A DNA stretch of 64,000 nt, taken from positions 4,712,001 through 4,776,000 of the forward strand of contig CAWAHF010000004.1 of the NCBI GenBank assembly GCA_963781805.1, written 5' to 3'. The position numbers were made by a program, and so were the translations under genes. This DNA comes from JAFGPL01 sp963781805 (GTDB taxonomy: Bacteria > Bacteroidota > Bacteroidia > Bacteroidales > UBA10428). The notes under the pieces were generated by a model, which worked only from the letters and a program-made list of their open reading frames with translations, was not told where the DNA came from and did not search any database. The first letter of the stretch is position 1. Each line of letters begins with the position of its first letter. Shown one piece after another: positions 8,692-18,200 of the stretch.

Positions 8692-8786
8692 CTTGTGGCT
8701 TTAATGCCCCCCCCATCCCTGCAATATTTGAATTATCTCCAAAAGCAAACTTCCCTTGCTTACCTTTTCAAAGATTTTTTAACCTG
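8672..8786. repeat. REP-like repeat, copy 2
   Basis: The hairpin GCCGCAAGTCTGTGACTTGTGGC at 8677-8699 is followed by ATATTTGAATTATCTCCAAA and then TTCCC, TTACC and TTTTCAAAGATTTTTTAA. It closely parallels copy 1 about 630 bases upstream, with a C-rich insertion (8706-8714) between hairpin and tail. The stop codon of the UvrA-like fragment (8689-8691) lies within the hairpin, so insertion or recombination at this repeat created the truncated end. Confidence 0.7.
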
Positions 8787-8853
8787 CCCGATTCAAACGA
8801 ATTTTACAAACCATATCCAAATAAATCATCGGTTCAATAATTCCCTTATTTGA

Positions 8854-8886
8854 TTTGATCAGAAGTTTAGAAATAAATTAGCTTTG
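8854..8886 (+). promoter_or_regulatory. Bacteroidota sigma-type promoter for the kinase-RapZ gene
   Basis: TTTG at 8854-8857, a 21-base spacer, and TAGCTTTG at 8879-8886 match the -33/-7 consensus of the phylum (TTTG and TAnnTTTG). The predicted start lies about 20 bases upstream of the ATG at 8916. Confidence 0.6.
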
Positions 8887-8915
8887 CAGAATAATTTTAG
8901 CGGCAGATAAATTCA

Positions 8916-10349
8916 ATGAACCTGCAAAACCTTGCTCCCGGATATCTGAACGAACTTAAAAGGCTTTTCACAGATTGGTCAAAAGAAGAAGCCCGGTCGG
9001 TGGAAGCCCTGCCCGAATCGGGTTCTGTCAGAAAATATTACAGGATAACGGGAGCGAATAATATCTCAATTGGGGCATACAATCCCGATAAAAGGGAAAA
9101 TAAGGCTTTTTTATATTTATCGCACCAGCTAAAAAATACGGGGGTGAATGTCCCTGAAATCTATGCCGAAGACCTGGCGAAGGATATATACCTGGTGGAA
9201 GATCTGGGCGATTTGATGCTATATAATTTCCTTAACGATAATCTTGAAAACAAGGAAGCCATCATCAATGTCTACAAATCGGTCATTAGGGAAATGCCCA
9301 AATTGCAGGTCGATGCTGCCACAGGCCTCGACTTTTCGGTGTGTTATCCACGTGCTGAATTCGACCGGCAAAGCATGCTCTGGGATTTGCACTATTTTAA
9401 ATCGTATTTTCTGAAACTTACCGGTGTTAACTTTTACGAACAGGATTTGGAAGATGATTTCAATGCATTGACTGATTTCTTGCTTCAGGCAAAAAGAGAC
9501 TTCTTTCTGTTTCGTGATTTTCAATCAAGAAATATTATGCTTCATAATGGTAAAATCTATTTTATTGATTACCAAGGGGGAAGAAAAGGTGCGCTCCAAT
9601 ACGATATTGCCTCGCTGCTTTTTGAATCCAAAACCAATCTTTCACCAGATGTCCGGGCTGAGCTCCTGGATTACTATATCGGAATCTTCTCAAAAACAGA
9701 AAACTTCGATAGTAAAAATTTTCTGAAATATTATCCAGGGTATGTGTTGATTCGGATGCTGCAGGCTTTTGGAGCATACGGATTTCGCGGCTATTTTGAG
9801 CGAAAACATTTTTTTCTGCAAAGCATTCCGCCTGCCGTAAAAAACCTTGAGTGGCTGATTCGAAACGTTGATATCGGAGTAAAACTTCCGCAATTATTGA
9901 ACTGCTTTGAACAAATAATCCAATCCGGATTTACCAAAGAGTTTGAGGAACTTACAGAAGGTTTGACAATATCTGTCAACAGCTTTTCATACAGAAACGG
10001 TATCCCGATGGATAATTCCGGCAATGGCGGCGGTTTTGTTTTCGATTGCAGGGCTTTGCCAAATCCCGGCCGTTATGAACATTATAAATCCTATACCGGG
10101 AAAGATTTTCCTGTAATTGAATTTTTAAAAGACAAGCCGGAAGTAACAAGTTTTCTGGATCATATCTACTCCATTCTTGAAACATCAATAATTAATTACA
10201 AAGAACGAAATTTCTCGCATCTGATGGTTAATTTCGGATGTACCGGCGGACAGCACCGATCGGTATTTTGTGCAGAAGAAATAAGCCGGAGAATTCAACA
10301 AAAGTTTAATATCAGGGTTAATATCAGGCATAGGGAGATTGAAAAATAA
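8916..10349 (+). CDS. aminoglycoside-phosphotransferase-type sugar kinase fused to RapZ C-terminal domain
   Basis: A 477-residue two-domain protein. Residues about 1-330 are an APH-fold kinase related to AmgK-type N-acetylhexosamine kinases. FRDFQSRN (200-206) is the catalytic loop with Asp201 and Asn206, and Asp218 in YFIDYQGG is the metal-binding Asp. The usual catalytic-loop His is replaced by Arg. Residues about 350-477 are a RapZ C-terminal domain with the signature GCTGGQHRS (441-449); in RapZ this domain senses amino-sugar phosphate. The following nucleotidyltransferase completes a likely kinase plus uridylyltransferase pair for salvage of MurNAc or GlcNAc. The fusion suggests kinase activity or substrate sensing is regulated in cis. 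The exact substrate is inference. Confidence 0.88.
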   Translation: MNLQNLAPGYLNELKRLFTDWSKEEARSVEALPESGSVRKYYRITGANNISIGAYNPDKRENKAFLYLSHQLKNTGVNVPEIYAEDLAKDIYLVEDLGDLMLYNFLNDNLENKEAIINVYKSVIREMPKLQVDAATGLDFSVCYPRAEFDRQSMLWDLHYFKSYFLKLTGVNFYEQDLEDDFNALTDFLLQAKRDFFLFRDFQSRNIMLHNGKIYFIDYQGGRKGALQYDIASLLFESKTNLSPDVRAELLDYYIGIFSKTENFDSKNFLKYYPGYVLIRMLQAFGAYGFRGYFERKHFFLQSIPPAVKNLEWLIRNVDIGVKLPQLLNCFEQIIQSGFTKEFEELTEGLTISVNSFSYRNGIPMDNSGNGGGFVFDCRALPNPGRYEHYKSYTGKDFPVIEFLKDKPEVTSFLDHIYSILETSIINYKERNFSHLMVNFGCTGGQHRSVFCAEEISRRIQQKFNIRVNIRHREIEK

Positions 10350-10361
10350 AATGCTGATGCC

Positions 10362-10496
10362 ATGACCAAAACAATGTGCAAAAAATCGAAGAAAAAGAGA
10401 AAAATTATACGGGAAAAGAATGCAGTTTATTATTGCAAATCATGCGGTATAACTGCGAATAAGGAAAAGCATTTGTGTCATCCCAAAAAAATATAA
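10362..10496 (+). CDS. 44-aa Cys/His zinc-binding-type mini-protein
   Basis: A short frame between the kinase and the nucleotidyltransferase gene, starting at ATG 10362 and ending at TAA 10494-10496, six bases before the next ATG. The peptide is very basic at its N-terminus (KKSKKKRK), followed by YYCKSCG and then HLCHPKK. The arrangement CxxC-x(11)-HxCH could hold one zinc ion, like a small zinc ribbon. Its tight placement in a three-gene run (12 bases after the kinase stop) argues that it is real and cotranslated. No function is known to me; RNA or protein binding would fit the basic tail. Confidence 0.6.
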   Translation: MTKTMCKKSKKKRKIIREKNAVYYCKSCGITANKEKHLCHPKKI

Positions 10497-10502
10497 TTGC
10501 AA

Positions 10503-11252
10503 ATGAAAGCCATGATTTTGGCAGCGGGAACAGGTACCAGGCTTAGACCATTAACAGAAAATAAGCCCAAAGCGCTGATTGAGGTGAATCAAATTTCCAT
10601 GCTGGAACACCAGATTAATTACCTGATGTATTACGGAGTTGACGAAATCATCATCAATATTCATCATTATGCAGATCAGATAAAAGATTTCATCAGGCAG
10701 AAAAAATATAACGTCCGTATAGAATTCTCTGATGAATCGGAGCAATTGCTCGATACGGGCGGTGGACTTAAAAAGGCTTCCTGGTTTTTTGATGACGGTA
10801 AATCCTTTTTTTTAATCGGAGTTGACATTTTCACCGATTTGAATTTATCTGATTTACTTCATTATCACGAAAGATTTCACCCGATGGCCACCCTCGCGGT
10901 GAAAAAAAGAAATTCAACCCGTGATTTTCTGATTGATGAGAAAAACCTTATTTGCGGATGGAGAAATAATTTAACCAGTGAGGAAATTATTGTAAAAAAT
11001 GCCAATTCAAAACTTACCAGCTATGGTTTCAGTGTGGTACATGTCATAAATCCCAAAATCTTTGACTTAATAACTGAAACAGGATCCTTCACCTTGACCA
11101 GTCTTTATTTGCGACTTATAAAAGACAATACGATAATTGCTTATCCTCATAATCATGACAAATGGTTTGAACTCGGACGATTAGAAAATTTAGAGAATTC
11201 GGAAATAATTGAAAAGATAGTTGAAATTATGAAAATCTTTAAAACGTATTAA
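10503..11252 (+). CDS. sugar-1-phosphate nucleotidyltransferase (MurU-like)
   Basis: A 249-residue enzyme of the nucleotidyltransferase family that links NTP to a sugar 1-phosphate. The signature LAAGTGTRLRPLTENKPKAL is at the N-terminus, counted from the ATG at 10503; an in-frame TTG at 10497 is less likely. DTGGG near residue 85 and VDIF near 108 are the expected sugar-binding and metal-site positions. Size and the missing C-terminal beta-helix resemble MurU (MurNAc-1-phosphate uridylyltransferase) rather than GlmU. Paired with the upstream AmgK-like kinase it would make a UDP- or other NDP-amino sugar and save de novo synthesis. The substrate is inferred from this pairing. Confidence 0.85.
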   Translation: MKAMILAAGTGTRLRPLTENKPKALIEVNQISMLEHQINYLMYYGVDEIIINIHHYADQIKDFIRQKKYNVRIEFSDESEQLLDTGGGLKKASWFFDDGKSFFLIGVDIFTDLNLSDLLHYHERFHPMATLAVKKRNSTRDFLIDEKNLICGWRNNLTSEEIIVKNANSKLTSYGFSVVHVINPKIFDLITETGSFTLTSLYLRLIKDNTIIAYPHNHDKWFELGRLENLENSEIIEKIVEIMKIFKTY

Positions 11253-11546
11253 TTCGCCGGAAAACTGACTTTTTGATTAAACCTGTTAGAATTTATTCCA
11301 TTTTTTCTTAACTTTAGTATACAAGCAATGCAATTTCTTGAGGCAGCTGTATTATAATTTTATTTAAAAATAGGTGAATATCCTAGAATTAAGTGTATTG
11401 GGTTTTTGCTTCTTCACATATATCATTTTCAGACTGTTATTTTGATTCGACAAACAATTTATTCCATCCGGCAAATCTCTTTTTGATCTGATAGTTACTT
11501 TTTAAAACATATAAAAACCAGCATATGAAGATGAAAAACGCATAGT

Positions 11547-14500
11547 ATGAGATTCTGGATAATCATTTTGGCAAAAATAGTTTTTTTACATCAGGCGAAT
11601 GTTTTTGGTCAGGGACAATATACTTTACAAAATCAACTGAAATTTAAATACTTAACAGTTGATGAAGGATTGTCAAATAACCATGTACAGTCCATCACCG
11701 AAGATTCATACGGATTTATCTGGATTGCAACAGACAATGGTATTAATCGTTTTGATGGTCAAAACATCATTCAATACAGACATAATCCGGAAGATTCTAA
11801 CTCAGTCTCATCAAATATTATAAATGTTGTATTTGCTGATAGCCATAATAATATTTGGGTTGGGACTCAGAACGGTCTTAATCTGTTTGACTATGACCTG
11901 AATATTTTTAGAAAATTCAGGGACAAAGACCTTAAAGAATTTATGGGTGAAATATATGATATTATTGAAGACAGGCAAGGAAAAATATGGATCGGTTGTA
12001 CCAATGGTCTTTTTAATTTTGATCCTAAAAATAGCAGCAAGGTATCTTTTAAAGCTTCGGATAAATTAAATAACGGATTACCCACCGATCATATTTACAG
12101 ATTAATTGCAGACAGACAGAACCACCTTTGGTTATCAAGTCTTAACAAAGGGATTTGTATGTATGATCAGAATGAACAAACCATAACATGTTATGCTCCT
12201 GAACCTGGTAACGAAAAATCATTAAGCAGTACCAGGATTGAACGTATATTTGAAGACAGTGAAGGAAACATCTGGATAGGCACCTTTAACAACGGTTTGA
12301 ATTTGTTTAATCCCATTGAAAAAAATTTCACAAGGTTTATTCCTGATCCGAATGATAAATACAGTTTAAGAGTCAGGGCATTTTTCGAAGATTTCAATCA
12401 TAACCTATTCGTTGGTACCCGTGGTGGCTTATTCTTATGGGAAAAGGAAAAAAAGAAATTTATTCATTATGCCCATTCAGGGCACAAATTTTCGATCCTG
12501 AACAGCAATTCTATCTTATGCAGCTATATAAGTAGAAATGGTGTTCTTTGGTTAGGTACATTTGCGGGAGGTGTCAATTATTCCGATTTATATCGGAAAT
12601 TATTTTATAATTATATTTCAAAACCTGAAGATATTAACTTCCTGAGCAATCCAAATGTCTTCGGTATTGTTGAAGACAATAATCAGAATGTCTGGATTGG
12701 AACAGACGATGGTTTAAACGAACTGAACAAAAAAACCGGTACATTTCAGTACTATTATAACCATCCTGGTGATAAAAACTCATTAAGTTTTAATGATGTT
12801 AAAGCTTTGGAAATTGACGAAAAGGGAAATTTGTGGGTTGGAACCAACAACGGCGGCCTGGATTATTACAATCAAAAATTAAAAATATTTGAACATTTTA
12901 AAAGCGATTCATCAAATATAAATAGTCTGACTAACAATAAAATATACGGACTTTTATATGACAGTCGTAAAACACTTTGGATTTTATCTAATTCGAATAT
13001 TGGTGATCAATACAGCAACATAGATATTTTACCGCATGGATCCAGTCGTTTCTTTCATTTTAAGGAAAAGGGATATTTTGGAATCACCGAATGTCAATCA
13101 GGCGACATTTGGATTGGCAGTATAGGGGGTGTTTGGCATTTTATCAGGTCAGACAGTGCATTTTCATTTATAGAAAACAAATCGATGATCGGAAAAGTAT
13201 ATACTGTTAAAGAAGATAGTCGAAGAAATATCTGGATAGGAAGTGATATGGGTTTAACAAAATACGAGACAAATCATAAAATATTCAAACATTTTAACGA
13301 AGATCAGGGACAACCCTTTAATATTGTATATGGAATTCTGGAGGATAAGCACAATAACCTTTGGATAAGCACCAATTATGGTCTGGTGAAATTTTTAAAT
13401 GCGGTTGACAAAAAAGACAGCATGACTTTCAGAGTTTATGACAGACAGGATGGATTGCAGAGCATGCAATTTAATTATAATGCCTATTCTGTTAATAATC
13501 AAGGCGAAATGTATTTTGGTGGCATAAACGGATTTAATTCATTTTATCCTGAAAATATAACTGATAATCCTTTTGTACCAGAAGTGGTTTTTACAGGTTT
13601 TAAAATTTATAATAAAAATGTAAAGATTGGTGCTAAAATTTACGGAAAAGTCATCATTAATAAGGCAATCATTAAAGTTGATACCCTGAGGCTATCATAT
13701 AAAATTAAAGCCTTTACACTTGAATTTGCTGCACTACATTACTCAAATCCGGAAAAAAATCAGTACACCTATATGCTTAAAGGATTTGATTCAAACTGGC
13801 TTAATGCGGACCATCGTCGTGAAGTTACCTATACAAATCTTTTACCCGGTAAGTATACTTTCATGGTTAAGGCATCAAATAACGATGGAATCTGGAACGA
13901 AACACCGGCATCCATAATCATAATTATCACACCTCCATTTTGGCGTACTGTCTGGTTCAGAATATTATTCATTTTGGTCATATCATCACTGTTGGCAGGA
14001 ATATATTTTTACCGGATTATCAGCCTTAAAAGACGACAAATCTATCTCGAAAAACTGGTACAACAGAGAACAAGTGAAGTTGAAGAAAAAAACAAGATGC
14101 TCCTTGATCAGACATATATTTTAAATGAAACCAATACACTGCTTGAAGAGCGACAACAGCAAATCGAAGAACAATCGGAAGAATTACTTGCTCAGGCTGA
14201 AGAGTTAAATGAAAAAAACCAGAATCTCAGAACCTTAAATCTAACCAAGGATAAATTCTTCTCAATCATTGCCCATGATTTAAAAAATCCATTCAATGCA
14301 GTTCTTGGATTCTCTGAATTATTGTCTATTAAATACGATAATATCAACGATTTAAAAAGAAAACAATACATAGATGTAATCTTCGATTCTGTCACAAAAA
14401 TTTATAGGCTTCTTGAAAATCTTTTACAATGGGCAAGATCTCAGACAGGTAATATTTCGTACTTGCCTGTAGAATTCCTGTTCAACGACCTCGTGGATGC

Positions 14501-14918
14501 TAACCTGGAACTATCTGCAAATCAAATTAAAGAAAAAAACCTGAAAATAGAAAAAGATGTACCATTTAATCTGAAGATTCGCGCTGATAGGAATATGATA
14601 AATACTGTAGTACGTAATTTATTAACCAATGCTATAAAATTCACTGAAAATGGTGTCATTAAAATTAAAGTGTATAAATCTGATGATTCTTATATTTTTA
14701 ATATAACAGACACCGGTAGAGGTATACCGGCATCAAAACTTGAATCGATATTTGAGATTGGCAGTTCAAAATCAACCGAAGGAACAAAAGGAGAATCAGG
14801 TTCGGGACTTGGATTAATAATCTGCAAAGAATTCATTGAGAAAAACGGAGGTTCCATCTCTGTTTCCAGCACAGTGGGAAAGGGTTCATCCTTTTCTGTA
14901 ACATTGCCCGCAAAATAG
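11547..14918 (+). CDS. giant reg_prop sensor histidine kinase 1
   Basis: A 1123-residue membrane sensor kinase. A signal peptide (about 1-21) is followed by periplasmic reg_prop repeats, each with a WIGT- or WVGT-like strand (about 30-690), enough for two beta-propellers. A Y_Y_Y domain (about 730-800), one transmembrane helix (about 805-830) and a Gln/Glu-rich coiled coil (about 840-895) come next. The HisKA box FFSIIAHDLKNP has phospho-acceptor His910, and the HATPase domain carries NAIKFTENG and SGLGLIICKEF. In Bacteroidota such kinases often sense glycans and carry receiver plus AraC domains. This one ends after the ATPase domain, so a separate response regulator is needed, and none is nearby. 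A long paralogue follows. Confidence 0.92.
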   Translation: MRFWIIILAKIVFLHQANVFGQGQYTLQNQLKFKYLTVDEGLSNNHVQSITEDSYGFIWIATDNGINRFDGQNIIQYRHNPEDSNSVSSNIINVVFADSHNNIWVGTQNGLNLFDYDLNIFRKFRDKDLKEFMGEIYDIIEDRQGKIWIGCTNGLFNFDPKNSSKVSFKASDKLNNGLPTDHIYRLIADRQNHLWLSSLNKGICMYDQNEQTITCYAPEPGNEKSLSSTRIERIFEDSEGNIWIGTFNNGLNLFNPIEKNFTRFIPDPNDKYSLRVRAFFEDFNHNLFVGTRGGLFLWEKEKKKFIHYAHSGHKFSILNSNSILCSYISRNGVLWLGTFAGGVNYSDLYRKLFYNYISKPEDINFLSNPNVFGIVEDNNQNVWIGTDDGLNELNKKTGTFQYYYNHPGDKNSLSFNDVKALEIDEKGNLWVGTNNGGLDYYNQKLKIFEHFKSDSSNINSLTNNKIYGLLYDSRKTLWILSNSNIGDQYSNIDILPHGSSRFFHFKEKGYFGITECQSGDIWIGSIGGVWHFIRSDSAFSFIENKSMIGKVYTVKEDSRRNIWIGSDMGLTKYETNHKIFKHFNEDQGQPFNIVYGILEDKHNNLWISTNYGLVKFLNAVDKKDSMTFRVYDRQDGLQSMQFNYNAYSVNNQGEMYFGGINGFNSFYPENITDNPFVPEVVFTGFKIYNKNVKIGAKIYGKVIINKAIIKVDTLRLSYKIKAFTLEFAALHYSNPEKNQYTYMLKGFDSNWLNADHRREVTYTNLLPGKYTFMVKASNNDGIWNETPASIIIIITPPFWRTVWFRILFILVISSLLAGIYFYRIISLKRRQIYLEKLVQQRTSEVEEKNKMLLDQTYILNETNTLLEERQQQIEEQSEELLAQAEELNEKNQNLRTLNLTKDKFFSIIAHDLKNPFNAVLGFSELLSIKYDNINDLKRKQYIDVIFDSVTKIYRLLENLLQWARSQTGNISYLPVEFLFNDLVDANLELSANQIKEKNLKIEKDVPFNLKIRADRNMINTVVRNLLTNAIKFTENGVIKIKVYKSDDSYIFNITDTGRGIPASKLESIFEIGSSKSTEGTKGESGSGLGLIICKEFIEKNGGSISVSSTVGKGSSFSVTLPAK

Positions 14919-15206
14919 AATAAATCTTTTCTTCAGATGTAATATTCAGGAAATAATAGCTGAATGTATAATGATAAACATCACACATCTCAATTGTAAA
15001 ATGCCTATTTGTTGCTTTCAATCTTTTGATTTATAAAATGATTCCGGCATTTCCACAGATTCATTTCCGGCATCGCCGGATAAGAGTCAGGATTTCCTCC
15101 TGCAGAAGTTGACATAGCCACCTTATTAAATAATATAATTATCCTCATCATTTTTTAAGATAAAAAAAATGACTAACTTTTATGTGCATATGATATTGCC
15201 ATTAGA
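14919..15206. other. intergenic region between the kinase paralogues
   Basis: No gene is seen. It contains a small perfect GC-rich hairpin CCGGCATCGCCGG at 15067-15079 that lacks a T tract, so it is not an obvious terminator. No convincing TTTG/TAnnTTTG promoter pair is seen before the second kinase. Confidence 0.4.
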
Positions 15207-18200
15207 ATGAAAAGAGTATTCATTATATTAATACCATTATTCTTATTCGAAATTTTGACTTTTGGTCAAGTTAAGTTTAAGCATTACGGAATTGCCGACG
15301 GTTTTTCGGATAATTCTGTCAGGCATATTATTCAGGACAAAAAAGGATTCCTTTGGTTTGGCACTTTAAACGGGCTGGACAGGTATGATGGCAATGAAAT
15401 TAAAGAATATAAAACCGAACCAGGGAATTTAAACAGCCTTACATATAGCAGAATATTATGGTTTATGGAGGACTCCTACGGCTATTTGTGGCTGATAACC
15501 TTCAACAGCGATTTTCATCGTTTTGATCCCCGAAGTGAAAAATTTGTCAATTTCCGATCATTGATAACTGATTATAGTAAAACCGAGGCTAAAAGCCAGA
15601 TTACAGAAACATCTCCGGGAATCATGTGGATAATGCTTAGATATGGAGGTGTTGTCAGAATCCGGGAATCTGAGAATGCACAGCAGTATAGCATAGATAT
15701 CATTGATACAACAAATTTATTACCGGGAAATATTGTAAACTTTGTCCAAAAAGATAAAAATGGCGCTTTATGGATTGGGACGAATAATGGACTTGTAAAA
15801 TTCACCACGGATACCTTCAAGGTAAATAAGAAAAATAGTTCTTCGAAATTTTCAGTGGAAAAAGGCAATAATTTTATTGGATACTGCGAAACCGGTGATA
15901 AAATAATTTTCGCTACATCAGACAGTGGTTTGTTTCTTAACAATCCTGATAAGGGTTCTTCGCACTTTCAACGTATCCTTTTGAAAGGTAGAATTAAAAG
16001 TATTGCCAAAGGTAAAGCCAATGATCTACTCGTTGTCACCGGAAATGATGGCATTTACTATCTCTCAGACGATGCCAACCATATCGTTCAATATAAAAAC
16101 AAAGAGGTTATAGGAATTGATTCTGAAATATTAGATAAATTTCTGATTTATGTTGACAGGAAAGGAAAATTTTGGATTTCGGCGAGACGAAGAGGTATCA
16201 CCCTCTTCGATCCTGTCACCCGAAAAATTACATATTTCCCTTTGAATGCAGCACAACGAATATCGCAGGGAGACGATGATAAACATACACTTTTTGAAGA
16301 CAGTAATGGTGATTTATGGATAGGAATATATGGAAGCGGGATATTCAAATACCATCGGGAAGAGAATACATTTGAACAATTTCAGCAGCAACGTGATAAT
16401 TTGAATAGTCTGTCCACGAATTATGTTCTTGCAATTTTTGAAGATTATTCAAAGAATCTTTGGATTGGAACATTTCAGGGAGGTTTGAATAAAACCGAAC
16501 TATCGAGATATGCCTTTAACTACACGCATCCCGTAAAAAATCCCAAATCCAATACATTAAACGAAGTGAGAAGTGTTTTGGCAGATTCAAAAAACAGAAT
16601 CTGGATTGGAACAAAGGCAGGTAATATATATTGCTACAATGAGTCAGGTGCTGTGATTTACAAAATTCCTGATGACCTGAATAGTAAAAAATATGAACAG
16701 AGCAATGTATATAGTATGCTGGAAGACAAAGATGGTAATTTCTGGATTGGTTCGAAAGGAGGAGGATTAATAAGAATAAAAGGTCTTTTGAATGCGCCTG
16801 ATATGAAAACAGCAAATAGTGCTGTGGAAATTTTCAAGAATGATCCATTGGATACGAACAGCCTTTCAAACAATGCAGTTTATGCACTTTATCAGGATAA
16901 TACAGATCAAATTTGGATTGGCACCTATAATGGAGGTTTAAGTCTTATCGAAAATCCTTCAGATAAAATAATTTTCAGGAATTTTAATCACAACCTGAAT
17001 GATAAAAATTCGCTCAGCGACAACAGGGTTCGTTATATCATGCAGGATTCCAAAGGAAATCTTTGGATAGGCACGTCGGATGGATTGAATCTGTTAAAAG
17101 AAAATTATATAAATACATATGAGAAAAAATTTATAAGGTTCCGAAATAACCTTGCGGATATAAATTCAATTTCTCGAAATGATGTTTATTATATCCTGGA
17201 AGATCAGCAGCACAATATATGGATTGCTACATCCGGAGGTGGATTGAACCTCCTGCATACCGACCAAAAAACAGGTAAATATTATTTCAGTTACTTTGAT
17301 CGTAGAAAAGGACTGCCAGGTGATGTGGTTTTTAGCATATCAGAGGACACAAAAGGAAATTTATGGTTGGGAACCGATAATGGATTGTGTCGTTTTTCTG
17401 ATAATGGTAAAGAAATAGATAGTTATATTGCTGAAGACGGACTAATGGATAATTTGTTTTCAGAAAGCGCATGTGCACAAACATCATCCGGTATAGATAT
17501 TTTTGGCCAGAAAAGTGGTTTTATTCGGTTTTATCCGGATAGCGTGCTCAAAGAAAAAATTATCTATCCGATTGTCATCACTGATTTTTATCTTTTCAGC
17601 AAAAGACAGCAGCCTGGAAACATTAATTCACCGCTCAGCACTACAATAGAGAAAACCACAAAAATTACACTAAAATATAACCAGAATTATTTTGGTTTTC
17701 AATTTTCTATGCTCGATTATCTTCATCCCGAAAGGTGTCAGTATGCTTATTACCTGGAAGGCGAAGGTGTTGATACATCGTGGAATTATGTTGGTAACAA
17801 ACATACTGCTACGTATACCAATCTCGATCCCGGGAACTATATTTTTCATGTGAAGGCTTCAAATCACGAAGGGTATTGGAATGAAACTCCTGTTTCAATT
17901 ATCATTCATATCAAACCACCGTATTGGGATACAATATGGTTCAGAACGTTAGTATTTTTAATGATAGTAGCTATTCTGCTCGGAATTTATTTTTTAAGAA
18001 TCAATCGTCTCAGGAAACAAAAAATCTACCTGGAAACACTTGTACAGAAGAGAACCAGCGAGATTGAAGAAAAAAACAAAAAGCTTATCGATCAAACATA
18101 TTTATTAAACGAGACAAATACATTACTTGAAGAAAGACAGCAATATATTGAGGAACAATCGGAAGAACTTCGCACCCAGGCTGAGGAGCTCAACGAAAAA

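Noticed and set aside
15067..15079. CCGGCATCGCCGG hairpin as a terminator of kinase 1
   Set aside because: It has no T tract and lies about 150 bases after the stop codon.
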